From an uncultured Lachnospiraceae bacterium (GTDB lineage Bacteria; Bacillota; Clostridia; Lachnospirales; Lachnospiraceae), in assembly GCA_910580015.1 (NCBI GenBank), contig CAJTVT010000066.1, positions 1 through 7,773 of the forward strand: a stretch of DNA of 7,773 nucleotides, in the 5' to 3' direction. The position numbers and the translations under genes were made by a program. The notes under the pieces are model-generated. The model did not search any database. It worked only from the letters and a program-made list of their open reading frames with translations, and was not told where the DNA came from. Every line of letters begins with the position of its first letter. Position 1 is the stretch's first letter. Of the stretch, positions 1 through 5,874 are shown one piece after another.

Positions 1-42
1 AATGAAAATTCATTCTGCGTAATTAGTCTAAATATTAGGCGG

Positions 43-273
43 TCAATACACTAGAGAACAAAAAAGATGTGCTGTCAGCATTTTCATTTTTTCAGTAAGG
101 ATAAGTTTGCCTTCTGCCCTCAATTTGGCGTCGCGTTTTCATTCTCCAATCGACATACCAGATTCTTTCAAGCGTTTGATAAATGCAATCCATGATCGGT
201 TTTTGTCCGAGGAACAGCGGCAATTTCTAGCATTGTGTTTCGGTGCTAGATTTGTGGGATATTTTGAAATCAT
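43..273 (-). pseudogene. Decayed MerR-family transcriptional regulator fragment
   Basis: Read on the minus strand from 273 to 43, one frame gives a stretch very like the middle of MerR-family regulators. SSDKNRSWIAFIKRLKESGM corresponds to the family's RxxSDxDxxWIxFIKRLKxTGM region at the end of the DNA-binding domain. It continues through a TGA stop (139-141) into KRDAKLRAEGK and LTEKMKMLTAH, which match the start of the coiled-coil dimerisation helix (family style ELRAxGDxTLxERxxMLxxH). The frame stops at 43-45. The N-terminal winged helix (about 40 residues) is not recognisable upstream, and the dimerisation helix is cut short. The internal stop, missing N-terminus and missing C-terminus all indicate a relic. 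The opposite-strand frame at 107-289 (TTG start) is a shadow of this relic. The family assignment is by eye from the conserved motif. Confidence 0.62.
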
Positions 274-331
274 AAGTCATTGGCTTTAATTTGTATTCCG
301 CAATTTTTTACAATTCAAATCATAAGCCTAT

Positions 332-340
332 TGATATGAT
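332..340 (+). promoter_or_regulatory. Extended -10 promoter candidate for the cupin gene
   Basis: TGATATGAT fits an extended -10 element (TGn followed by TATGAT, five of six matches to TATAAT). It lies about 47 bases before the cupin start codon. No convincing -35 box is present at the proper spacing, which is common for extended -10 promoters. This is inferred from sequence only. Confidence 0.35.
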
Positions 341-387
341 ATAGGCAGGCAAAGACATTGCCGAAAAATGGAAAGGAAGTGTTGGAG

Positions 388-783
388 ATGGATGATAAAA
401 ATCTATTCGAAAAATTCAATGAAGGAGGAAAGCTGCTATTACCAGATGTCACAGTTGAATTTGATGCTATTCCCTGGTCGAAACATCCCACTTTTGAGGG
501 CGTGGAGTTAAAAGCTATTATCACATCGGAACATACAGACGGAGAGTTTAGTTTCCACCTTGTAAGGATAGCTCCCAATCAGAAGATTGACAACCATATC
601 CATGAAAAACAACTGGAAACGCATGAAGTAATCTCTGGTACAGGTGTATGCATAAATGATGGTGTCAAATTGCCCTATGAAGCGGGTATCATATCCATAT
701 TTCCTTTGGGTGTACCGCACGAAGTGATAGCAGGGAATGACGGGCTTTGTCTGTTTGCAAAGTTTATGCCAGCTCTTTGCTAG
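388..783 (+). CDS. Small single-domain cupin protein
   Basis: This is a 131-residue soluble protein made of one cupin beta-barrel. Both cupin motifs are visible. Motif 1 is H70-x-H72-x4-E77-x6-G84, inside DNHIHEKQLETHEVISGTG. Motif 2 is G100-x5-P106-x-G108-x2-H111, inside GIISIFPLGVPHEV. H70, H72, E77 and H111 form the usual metal-binding set; only the last Asn of motif 2 is missing. Small cupins of this kind include sugar or acid isomerases, dioxygenases and ligand-binding proteins, and the substrate cannot be told from sequence. The ATG at 388 is preferred over an in-frame TTG at 358 because AAAGGAAG at 372-379 is a well-placed ribosome binding site for it. It converges with an AraC-type regulator whose own N-terminal half looks cupin-like; a functional link is possible but unproven. 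Confidence 0.85.
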   Translation: MDDKNLFEKFNEGGKLLLPDVTVEFDAIPWSKHPTFEGVELKAIITSEHTDGEFSFHLVRIAPNQKIDNHIHEKQLETHEVISGTGVCINDGVKLPYEAGIISIFPLGVPHEVIAGNDGLCLFAKFMPALC

Positions 784-806
784 TAAATCGCTGGCTATAT
801 TTTCTT
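768..806 (+). terminator. Hairpin at the cupin/araC convergent junction
   Basis: Perfect six-base arms GCCAGC (768-773) and GCTGGC (790-795) enclose a 16-base loop that can form a small inner TTT/AAA stem. They are followed on the + strand by a T-rich stretch, TATATTTTCTT. The structure covers the last codons and stop of the cupin gene and reaches the stop codon of the convergent AraC gene. The T-tract is interrupted, so terminator strength is uncertain. No T-tract follows on the minus strand. Confidence 0.5.
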
Positions 807-1586
807 AGTATTGTGGAATGGCAGAGAGGCATCCTTTTGAATAATTCTAGAGGAGGATTTATAAGTGTAAGGTGATAAGCCTACATATTTTTTAAATTGC
901 TTTATGAAGTGGCTTTGATCGCAGAAACCCGTGGTCAAAGCTACTTCAGTTATTGTATCAGTTTTGTGTAGTAGGCGCTGTGCCTTACGAATACGGTTCT
1001 GAATTTGGAACTGGTGCGGCGTAAGTCCTACCTCTGTCTTAAAACTTCTGATAAAGTGGTATTTGCTGGTGAAAGTGTTTTGTGCCATTTCCTCGACAGT
1101 GAGTTTGCGTTCTGGATATAATTCCAACTGCTTTTTCAAATCGTCAATGTGGGAGATATGTTTTTTAAAATTACAGTGGAAAATATCAGTGCTTTCATTT
1201 AGGCGTTTTAATATTAACAATATTTGGTATGGTTTGATTTCTTCTATATTCAGAGCCTGCGCCAAAAGAAGTGCAATATTGTTCTGTATAACCATAATAT
1301 CAACATTATTTATCAAGCTTTTATCAATACACAGGCTGAGCAGAGTGTAACTGTTATTTGCCAAAATGCTATGTGGTACATATGGCAATATGGCAAATGT
1401 TTCATTTTGTGTATAAATTTTTGTCTCTTGATTTGTGTTGAGGAGAACAGAACCATCCAGTATTATGCCGATTGTCAGCACAGAAACATGGTTGTGCAGA
1501 GGATAAGATATGGTTGAGTGCTTGCAGAAAATCATCTCAATGCCTGTTTGGGCATTATATAAGTAATGTATGTTATTTGCCATCAT
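795..1586 (-). CDS. AraC-family transcriptional regulator
   Basis: This is a 263-residue cytoplasmic DNA-binding regulator with the standard two-part AraC layout. Residues about 15-85 form an N-terminal cupin-like ligand-binding domain (SYPLHNHVSVLTIGIILDGS, then a later FAILPYVPHS turn). Residues about 146-245 hold the double helix-turn-helix: first HTH LTVEEMAQNTFTSKYHFIRS followed by FKTEVGLTPHQF, second HTH ITEVALTTGFCDQSHFIKQ followed by FKKYVGLSPYTY. The signature GFxxxSxFxxxFKxxxGxxPxxY is intact. Its length is normal for the family. The ATG at 1586 is preferred over TTG 1589 because AAAGGAAC sits 5-12 bases upstream of it. It faces the cupin gene with 11 bases between the two stops. 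It is probably a ligand-responsive activator; ligand and targets are unknown. A direct repeat upstream (1618-1654) could be its own binding site. Confidence 0.93.
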   Translation of the reverse strand: MMANNIHYLYNAQTGIEMIFCKHSTISYPLHNHVSVLTIGIILDGSVLLNTNQETKIYTQNETFAILPYVPHSILANNSYTLLSLCIDKSLINNVDIMVIQNNIALLLAQALNIEEIKPYQILLILKRLNESTDIFHCNFKKHISHIDDLKKQLELYPERKLTVEEMAQNTFTSKYHFIRSFKTEVGLTPHQFQIQNRIRKAQRLLHKTDTITEVALTTGFCDQSHFIKQFKKYVGLSPYTYKSSSRIIQKDASLPFHNTKKI

Positions 1587-1611
1587 CAATGTTCCTTTAT
1601 GTGTTGGTTTA

Positions 1612-1788
1612 TTTTTGGTACAGCCATGTCAATACACTAGGTTGTATAGCCATGAAGAACACCTCTAGTAAGGTTAAGATTTCATCGATATTTGACGGGT
1701 GAATATTATATGAAAGAGTAAGCTTTCTGATTATTTTAACTAATGCATTAAGCGAAGTCAATCTTATCCATAGATTTTCTGCTATTAT
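1612..1788 (-). other. Short open frame without a start, possible gene remnant
   Basis: Between an in-frame TGA (1789-1791) and a TAA (1609-1611) the minus strand keeps a 59-codon open frame. It reads like protein, for example SYNIHPSNIDEILTLLEVFF followed by MAIQPSVLTWLYQK, ending 22 bases before the AraC gene. There is no ATG near its beginning and no ribosome binding site. It may be the C-terminal end of a lost gene. A chance open frame in AT-rich DNA is equally possible, and no family could be assigned. Confidence 0.2.
1618..1654 (-). repeat. 11-bp direct repeat upstream of the AraC gene
   Basis: GTACAGCCATG (1618-1628) and GTATAGCCATG (1644-1654) differ at one base and start 26 bases apart. 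They lie 32-68 bases upstream of the AraC start codon. AraC-family proteins typically bind two direct half-sites spaced by about two helical turns. This pair is a candidate autoregulatory operator, although the 26-base period is longer than the usual 21. Confidence 0.3.
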
Positions 1789-1791
1789 TCA

Positions 1792-1820
1792 TTGACAATC
1801 CGATGGTGATCAAATAAAAT
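1792..1820 (+). promoter_or_regulatory. Near-consensus sigma-A promoter
   Basis: TTGACA (1792-1797, perfect -35) is followed after exactly 17 bases by TAAAAT (1815-1820, five of six -10 matches). Transcription would start near 1827, about 34 bases before the ATG at 1861. It is one of the best promoter matches in the window and implies a real transcript across 1827-2081. Confidence 0.62.
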
Positions 1821-1860
1821 ACGAACTGCATTTGCTTAAATACAAAAGATAAGAGGGCAC

Positions 1861-2067
1861 ATGGGACAGACTGGGAGGAAGAAGAATAAATATTTCGTTG
1901 TTGTTCTTTCATGCTTATTGCAGCAGTTTATTTTTGCATCTCATTCAGTTTCTTATTCTCTGGATGTAATATTTTTGAATGGATCTGATAGCTTATCTGC
2001 GGAACAAAAACCTGTAGCAAAATTCGGGAATGTGATAAGAAAAGATATGGAACCAGGACGATTCTAA
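1861..2067 (+). CDS. 68-residue putative exported peptide, or small RNA
   Basis: I do not recognise this product. The frame opens with a basic stretch (RKKNK, residues 6-10). A hydrophobic run follows (YFVVVLSCLLQQFIFA, about residues 11-26), then a polar tail, so it looks like a signal peptide or single membrane anchor with a short mature part. AAGAGGG (1851-1857) can serve as a ribosome binding site, though it is only three to four bases from the ATG, closer than usual. A strong promoter lies directly upstream and a terminator-like hairpin contains the TAA stop. A stop codon inside a terminator stem is unusual for a translated gene. The roughly 255-base transcript might instead be a non-coding RNA with an accidental frame. 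Confidence 0.35.
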   Translation: MGQTGRKKNKYFVVVLSCLLQQFIFASHSVSYSLDVIFLNGSDSLSAEQKPVAKFGNVIRKDMEPGRF

Positions 2068-2081
2068 TCGTCCCGATTTTT
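2056..2081 (+). terminator. Rho-independent terminator candidate
   Basis: A perfect eight-base stem, GGACGATT (2056-2063) and AATCGTCC (2066-2073), is followed by CGATTTTT. The true loop is probably six bases once the TT/AA pairs next to it open. The T-run lies on the + strand only, so the hairpin should end the transcript starting near 1827. It contains the stop codons of both convergent small frames (TAA 2065-2067 on +, TAG 2066-2064 on -). Confidence 0.6.
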
Positions 2082-2234
2082 CCTAGTGATAGGATATCCG
2101 TTTCCTTGACTGTCAGTGGTGATATCATTGAGATGCTGCTTTTGGGAAGGTTTTTTTTGATTATTGATAACACCGCTTTCCCATGCGCCTCTTGGGGTGG
2201 TACGAATGCTTTTATTTTTATTGGATGCTTTCAT
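2064..2234 (-). CDS. 56-residue hydrophilic protein of unknown function
   Basis: I do not recognise this family. The gene encodes 56 residues with no membrane helix and no cysteine, rich in Lys, Asn, Gln and Ser. It begins MKASNKNKSIRTTPRGAWES and ends GNGYPITRKNRDD. A strong ribosome binding site (CAGGAGG, seven bases before the ATG) decides this start over an upstream in-frame ATG at 2303, whose extra residues show no supporting signal. A weak promoter, TATACT at 2270-2265 with CTTATA 17 bases upstream, may drive it. It points left and ends inside the hairpin at 2056-2081. The good ribosome binding site suggests it is really translated, and the composition suggests a cytoplasmic, possibly disordered or nucleic-acid-binding protein; that last step is inference only. 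Confidence 0.5.
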   Translation of the reverse strand: MKASNKNKSIRTTPRGAWESGVINNQKKPSQKQHLNDITTDSQGNGYPITRKNRDD

Positions 2235-2316
2235 AGAGTGGCCTCCTGAATTATTGATAGAATTAGTATAACCGAAAATTTGCAAAATATAAGAGAATAT
2301 CACCCCAAAAAACTAT

Positions 2317-2479
2317 ATGTACTCTCGGAATCTCTCTTATACCTGCTTTTACGGCTGATTTTTCGCCAAATGCACACAAATTTAATCAACGTACCATCCA
2401 GGTACGCCTCCTGAATTTGTGCACATCTGATAAAAAATCTTTTCGCAAAATCAGGCGCAAAGAGAATCCGAGCGTACAT
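2317..2479 (-). mobile_element. 163-bp long-hairpin repeat, copy A (MITE-like)
   Basis: This is one of two copies in the window; the other is 5875-6037 in the opposite orientation. The two are exactly the same length and match at 152 of 163 bases with no gaps. Each copy is an imperfect palindrome along its whole length: two 79-base arms around a five-base centre, TGGAT. The ends are inverted repeats of about 28 bases starting ATGTACTCT or ATGTACGCT. Near the centre, copy A pairs CGTACC with GGTACG perfectly. No transposase is present, so it would be a non-autonomous element. The bases ATA lie on both sides of copy A when read in the orientation of copy B; this may be chance. Confidence 0.72.
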
Positions 2480-2495
2480 TATAAATAAAATGAAA

Positions 2496-2553
2496 CTTGG
2501 GTGCGGATAACTTGTACCCAAGAAGTGGACGCTATCTGTCATGTACGAAGCGT
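2496..2553 (+). promoter_or_regulatory. Two inverted repeats upstream of the LacI-family gene
   Basis: CTTGGGT (2496-2502) and ACCCAAG (2516-2522) form a seven-base stem that RNA G-U pairs could extend to about ten. ACGCT (2529-2533) and AGCGT (2549-2553) form a second, weaker pair. Both lie between the hairpin element and the regulator start, where the promoter and 5' leader should be. No clear -35/-10 pair was found there. They could be leader structures or protein binding sites. Confidence 0.3.
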
Positions 2554-2604
2554 GGGTGAGTTTCTATGGATTGCACAGAAATACATAAGAGAGGATGGAT
2601 GCAT

Positions 2605-3618
2605 ATGGGGTGTGGAAGAATCAGGATTGTCGATCTTGCCGACGAACTGGGAGTGAGTACAGCAACGGTATCGAATGTTATTCATGGAAAGACAAAGAAA
2701 ATATCAGATGAAACAGTGAAACGTGTACAGCAGCTTTTGGAAGAGAGACAGTACATTCCGAGTATGGCAGGAATACTTTTGGCACAAAATGATTCCAAAA
2801 TTATCGGAGTGGTGATCAATGACCATGAGAAATACGAAGGCCATACACTGGAAGATCAGTTTATCTCTGCTTCGGTGAATGCACTGGCAAAGGAGATACA
2901 ACAGGCGGGAAAATTCCTTATGCTTAAGGTCACAGACAATTGGGATGAAATTCCCAAGTTTGCTTCTATGTGGAATATGGAGGGAATGGTGTTGATTGGC
3001 TATTGTCAACAGGATTATAAAAAATTGAGGGAACAGACGCATATCCCATTTGTGGTCTATGATGGATATATGGAAAGTTCAGGAAATCTTGTGAATATTG
3101 AGGTCGATCACTTTGATGGCGGAGCACAGGTTGGTCGTTATCTGAAAAACAAGGGGCACAGGGCTGTGCTTTGTATATCGGATAATAATATCTGCATGGA
3201 TCTGGAAAGATTTATGGGATTGAAAAGCGAGATTCCAAATGCAGAACTTATGATAATTCCCATGGAGCAGGAGGCACGCACCATTTTTTACATGGAACGT
3301 TTACAGGAAATAAAAAAATATTCAGCAGTTTTCGCTGTATCAGATTCTTATGCAATGGATATGATTCAATTCCTGAAAAGTGTGGATATATCTGTTCCTG
3401 AGGATATATCAGTGGTCGGGTTTGACAATGTAAGAGAATGTAAAAAGTTTGTACCAGCACTGACCACGATAAAACAGGATAACAAACAGAGGGCAGCTTT
3501 GGCAGTTAAAATCTTGAACCAGTTAAGAAATGGAGAGTGTATAGAGAAACATGTGATGTTGCCTGTAACTCTTATAGAGCGTGACAGTGTGTGTGACGTA
3601 AAAATGCACAAAGAATGA
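2605..3618 (+). CDS. LacI-family transcriptional regulator
   Basis: This is a 337-residue cytoplasmic repressor-type protein of normal family length. Residues 6-28 are the LacI helix-turn-helix (IRIVDLADELGVSTATVSNV, with HGK after it). A hinge region follows (QYIPSMAGILLAQ, about residues 49-61), then a periplasmic-binding-protein-like effector domain from about residue 66 (KIIGVVINDHE) to the end. The typical VPEDISVVGFDN motif is near the C-terminus. The ligand is expected to be a sugar or related small molecule but cannot be named. ATG 2605 is preferred because AGAGAGG at 2588-2594 is spaced ten bases before it; in-frame ATGs at 2599 and 2566 are alternatives. It lies 102 bases before an acetyltransferase/transporter pair, and a LacI-type palindrome in that gap points to control of those genes. 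Confidence 0.94.
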   Translation: MGCGRIRIVDLADELGVSTATVSNVIHGKTKKISDETVKRVQQLLEERQYIPSMAGILLAQNDSKIIGVVINDHEKYEGHTLEDQFISASVNALAKEIQQAGKFLMLKVTDNWDEIPKFASMWNMEGMVLIGYCQQDYKKLREQTHIPFVVYDGYMESSGNLVNIEVDHFDGGAQVGRYLKNKGHRAVLCISDNNICMDLERFMGLKSEIPNAELMIIPMEQEARTIFYMERLQEIKKYSAVFAVSDSYAMDMIQFLKSVDISVPEDISVVGFDNVRECKKFVPALTTIKQDNKQRAALAVKILNQLRNGECIEKHVMLPVTLIERDSVCDVKMHKE

Positions 3619-3632
3619 GGCTAAATTTTGTT

Positions 3633-3654
3633 AAGGGTTATGCGTTTAACCTTT
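3633..3654 (+). promoter_or_regulatory. Candidate LacI-family operator
   Basis: Read on the minus strand, AAAGGTTAAAC and GCATAACCCTT form a 22-base palindrome centred on CG, with 8 of 11 positions symmetric (core GGTTA and TAACC). Even symmetry with a central CG is characteristic of LacI-family operators. It lies just after the regulator gene and touches the -35 box at 3653, so a bound repressor would block the downstream promoter. Confidence 0.5.
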
Positions 3655-3681
3655 GCTATTTGTCATAGTCCATTTTATTAT
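3653..3681 (+). promoter_or_regulatory. Promoter for the acetyltransferase-transporter pair
   Basis: TTGCTA (3653-3658, four of six -35 matches) is followed after exactly 17 bases by TATTAT (3676-3681, five of six). The start would fall near 3688, about 17 bases before the ribosome binding site TTGGAGGA (3705-3712) of the acetyltransferase gene. Confidence 0.5.
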
Positions 3682-3720
3682 TATTACAACTGCGATGACG
3701 TAGATTGGAGGAATGATAAG

Positions 3721-4512
3721 ATGGAAAAAAGGAAGCTGGTAACGCCAGACGATATTACAACTGCTTTGAAGGAGATTGGTGTGCAAAAAGGACAGGTGAT
3801 TATGGTGCATACATCCCTGAGCAGTCTAGGTTATGTGTGTGGTGGCGCACAATCGGTGATTGAAGCATTGCTTGAGTGTGTTGGTGAGGAAGGTACGATT
3901 ATGATGCCGACTCAGTCATGGAAGAATTTAGATCCATCGGCAGGTGTTTACTGGCAGGAACCGGAGGAATGGTGGTCTGTCATACGTGAATACATCCCTG
4001 CTTATGATAAACGGATTACACCGACAAATACAATGGGTGCGGTGTCAGAAATGTTTCGCCAGTGGCCGGGGACACTTAGAAGTGATCACCCTGCAAGGTC
4101 AGTGGCCGCATGGGGACGTTATGCACAGTATCTGACAGAAAATCATGATCTTTCTGATATTTTTGGAGACAGCTCACCGATTGGCAGGCTGTATGAACTG
4201 GATGGATATGTTTTACTGGTTGGAGTTGGTTATGACAAGAACACGTCTCTTCATTTGGCAGATGTAAGGGCTGAATATCCAAGCAAGCATACCGTTATAG
4301 AAAGCAGTGCTATACAGCTTGACGGACAGCGGATATGGAAATCTTATGAGACATTAGCTGTAGATGGAGAAGATTTTTTGGCAATTGGAGAGGCGTTTGA
4401 GCAGACAGAGAAGGTGCGCCATGTACCTTTAGGAAATGGGATTCTTTCCATGATGAGCCAAAGGAAACAGGTAGATTTTGCCGTGAAATGGATAGGAGAG
4501 AACAGAAAATGA
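3721..4512 (+). CDS. AAC(3)-family aminoglycoside N-acetyltransferase-like protein
   Basis: This is a 263-residue cytoplasmic enzyme of the antibiotic N-acetyltransferase (AAC(3)) family, which moves acetyl from acetyl-CoA onto an amine. Visible landmarks are VHTSLSSLGYVCGG (residues 29-42), the cofactor-binding region, then GTIMMPTQSW. SDHPARSVAAWG (121-132) and FGDSSPIGRLYELDGYVLLVGVG (from 148) follow, then NTSLHLAD with H178 in the catalytic region. Homologues often have Glu where this protein has D181, as far as I recall. ATG 3721 is chosen because TTGGAGGA at 3705-3712 sits eight bases upstream. The stop overlaps the transporter start (ATGA). Members of this family in non-resistant bacteria often have other substrates. 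Co-regulation with a transporter under a LacI regulator suggests acetylation of an imported or exported small molecule, perhaps an amino sugar; drug resistance is possible but not shown. Confidence 0.9.
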   Translation: MEKRKLVTPDDITTALKEIGVQKGQVIMVHTSLSSLGYVCGGAQSVIEALLECVGEEGTIMMPTQSWKNLDPSAGVYWQEPEEWWSVIREYIPAYDKRITPTNTMGAVSEMFRQWPGTLRSDHPARSVAAWGRYAQYLTENHDLSDIFGDSSPIGRLYELDGYVLLVGVGYDKNTSLHLADVRAEYPSKHTVIESSAIQLDGQRIWKSYETLAVDGEDFLAIGEAFEQTEKVRHVPLGNGILSMMSQRKQVDFAVKWIGENRK

Positions 4513-5708
4513 TGGAAGATACCATGGATAAAAGTTATAATAAAACCTTGTATGCCTGTTTTATAGGATATATTGTGCAGGCGATCGTAAACAATTTTGT
4601 TCCACTTCTTTTTTTGACGTTCCACAACAGTTATGGAATACCGATGGCACAGATTACGCTGCTTATCACATTTAATTTTGGATTGCAACTGTTTGTGGAT
4701 ATTCTGTCAGTTCCTGTTGTTGACAGGATAGGCTATCGTGCATCAATGATGATTGCCCATGTCTGTGCAGCGTTAGGTTTCATATTTCTGACGATCTTGC
4801 CAGAAATGTTTGGAAATGCTTTTACAGGGTTGATGATTGCGGTCGCCATATATGCAGTGGGAGGCGGATTGCTAGAGGTATTGGTAAGTCCGATTGTAGA
4901 AGCCTGCCCTACAAAAAATAAAGAGAAAGCTATGAGCCTGCTGCACTCTTTTTACTGTTGGGGGCATATGGCAGTTGTGTTTGTATCGACAGCTTTTTTC
5001 TATTTGTTTGGCATAGAAAACTGGAAGATTATGGCGTGTATTTGGGCTGTGATTCCCTTTGTAAATCTGATTTTATTTACAAAAGTTCCAATCTATTCTT
5101 TGACGGATGAAGGGGATAAGGGAATGACAATCACACAACTTTTTCACAAGAAGATATTTTGGGTGCTGATGGTAATGATGGTATGTGCCGGAGCTAGTGA
5201 ACAGGCAGTCAGCCAGTGGGCGTCTGCCTTTGCGGAGACGGGGCTGCATGTAAGTAAAACAATCGGAGATTTAGCGGGGCCGATGTTGTTTGCATTTCTT
5301 ATGGGAAGTGCCAGAGCCTTTTATGGAAAATATGGAGAACGAATTGACTTGGATCAATTTATGATTGTCAGTAGCATTTTGTGTATCATTTCATATCTTT
5401 GCATTTCACTTATGCCAAATCCGATTGTTGGTTTCATTGGCTGCGCATTGTGTGGTCTGTCAGTTGGTATTATGTGGCCAGGGGTGTTTAGTAAGGCAGC
5501 TTCAGATGCCAAAGGTGGTACGGCAATGTTTGCGTTTCTTGCATTGGCCGGAGATGTTGGATGCGCGGCAGGACCTACTGTAGTCGGAATGGTTTCTGGT
5601 ACGTTAGACAATCATCTTAATATGGGTTTTTTGGCGGGTGTGCTATTTCCAATACTTTTATTGCTAGGTATCTATTTGTGTCAGATATGGAAAAGAAAAT
5701 GTAATTAG
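4509..5708 (+). CDS. MFS transporter, FucP/sugar-permease-like
   Basis: This is a 399-residue integral membrane protein with about 12 hydrophobic segments in two halves, split by a charged loop after about residue 195 (YSLTDEGDKG). VDRIGYRA (residues 71-78) corresponds to the MFS loop 2-3 motif. SLLHSFYCWGHM (143-154) resembles the helix 5 region of fucose-permease-like transporters. The acidic residues D64 in helix 2 and E123 in helix 4 could take part in proton coupling. The ATG at 4509 overlaps the upstream TGA by four bases, with ATAGGAGAG (4492-4500) as ribosome binding site inside the previous gene, so translation is probably coupled. An in-frame ATG at 4488 is less well placed. It probably moves the substrate or product of the acetyltransferase; direction and substrate are unknown. 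Confidence 0.9.
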   Translation: MMEDTMDKSYNKTLYACFIGYIVQAIVNNFVPLLFLTFHNSYGIPMAQITLLITFNFGLQLFVDILSVPVVDRIGYRASMMIAHVCAALGFIFLTILPEMFGNAFTGLMIAVAIYAVGGGLLEVLVSPIVEACPTKNKEKAMSLLHSFYCWGHMAVVFVSTAFFYLFGIENWKIMACIWAVIPFVNLILFTKVPIYSLTDEGDKGMTITQLFHKKIFWVLMVMMVCAGASEQAVSQWASAFAETGLHVSKTIGDLAGPMLFAFLMGSARAFYGKYGERIDLDQFMIVSSILCIISYLCISLMPNPIVGFIGCALCGLSVGIMWPGVFSKAASDAKGGTAMFAFLALAGDVGCAAGPTVVGMVSGTLDNHLNMGFLAGVLFPILLLLGIYLCQIWKRKCN

Positions 5709-5830
5709 ATACCAAATTATCCATACGATGGAATCGAGTTACCCATCAAAGATACTCTGTTTGCCATTTTATTAGCAGATCTTGCTGGATGTATGACGGC
5801 AGGTTTTTTCTGCCTACAATAAACTTCTTA
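5709..5830. other. Spacer after the transporter gene, no gene seen
   Basis: No convincing gene or terminator is visible. GGCAG and CTGCC (about 5800-5816) can form a short stem, but the T-run lies in its loop rather than after it. The transporter frame stays open for 37 codons after its TAG (to about 5822), which may be chance. Together with the promoter at 5831-5859 and hairpin element copy B, this fills the gap up to 6062. Confidence 0.3.
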
Positions 5831-5859
5831 TTGCTTAGTGGATGGAAAGATACTATAAT
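5831..5859 (+). promoter_or_regulatory. Promoter candidate for the membrane protein/NB-ARC operon
   Basis: A perfect -10 box TATAAT (5854-5859) is preceded after 17 bases by TTGCTT (5831-5836), which keeps the TTG core of a -35 box. Transcription would begin near 5866, just before hairpin element copy B. The leader of the two downstream genes would then contain the whole 163-base hairpin. Confidence 0.48.
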
Positions 5860-5874
5860 AAAGGCAAATAAATA

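Noticed and set aside
107..289. 60-codon + strand frame with TTG start
   Set aside because: It is antisense to the MerR relic, whose motif match is far stronger. It has no ribosome binding site and no recognisable family.
267..326. Direct repeat AAATCATAAG at 267-276 and 317-326 and a loose GGCTT...AAGCC inverted repeat at 284-327
   Set aside because: Short, AT-rich and imperfect. It may relate to the lost MerR gene but cannot be told from chance.
42..1640. Exact 13-base direct repeat GTCAATACACTAG at 42-54 and 1628-1640, as possible ends of an insertion
   Set aside because: A 13-base match is expected by chance about once at this window size and AT content, and no matching ends or transposase support an element.
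1063..1702. Several + strand frames across the AraC gene (1063-1350, 1224-1517, 1472-1702)
   Set aside because: They are shadows antisense to a well-supported AraC-family gene and lack ribosome sites or known motifs.
5746..5830. Minus-strand reading VGRKNLPSYIQQDLL as a possible IS66-type transposase relic
   Set aside because: Only a VGRKN-like string resembles the family and neighbouring residues do not fit; too short to support.
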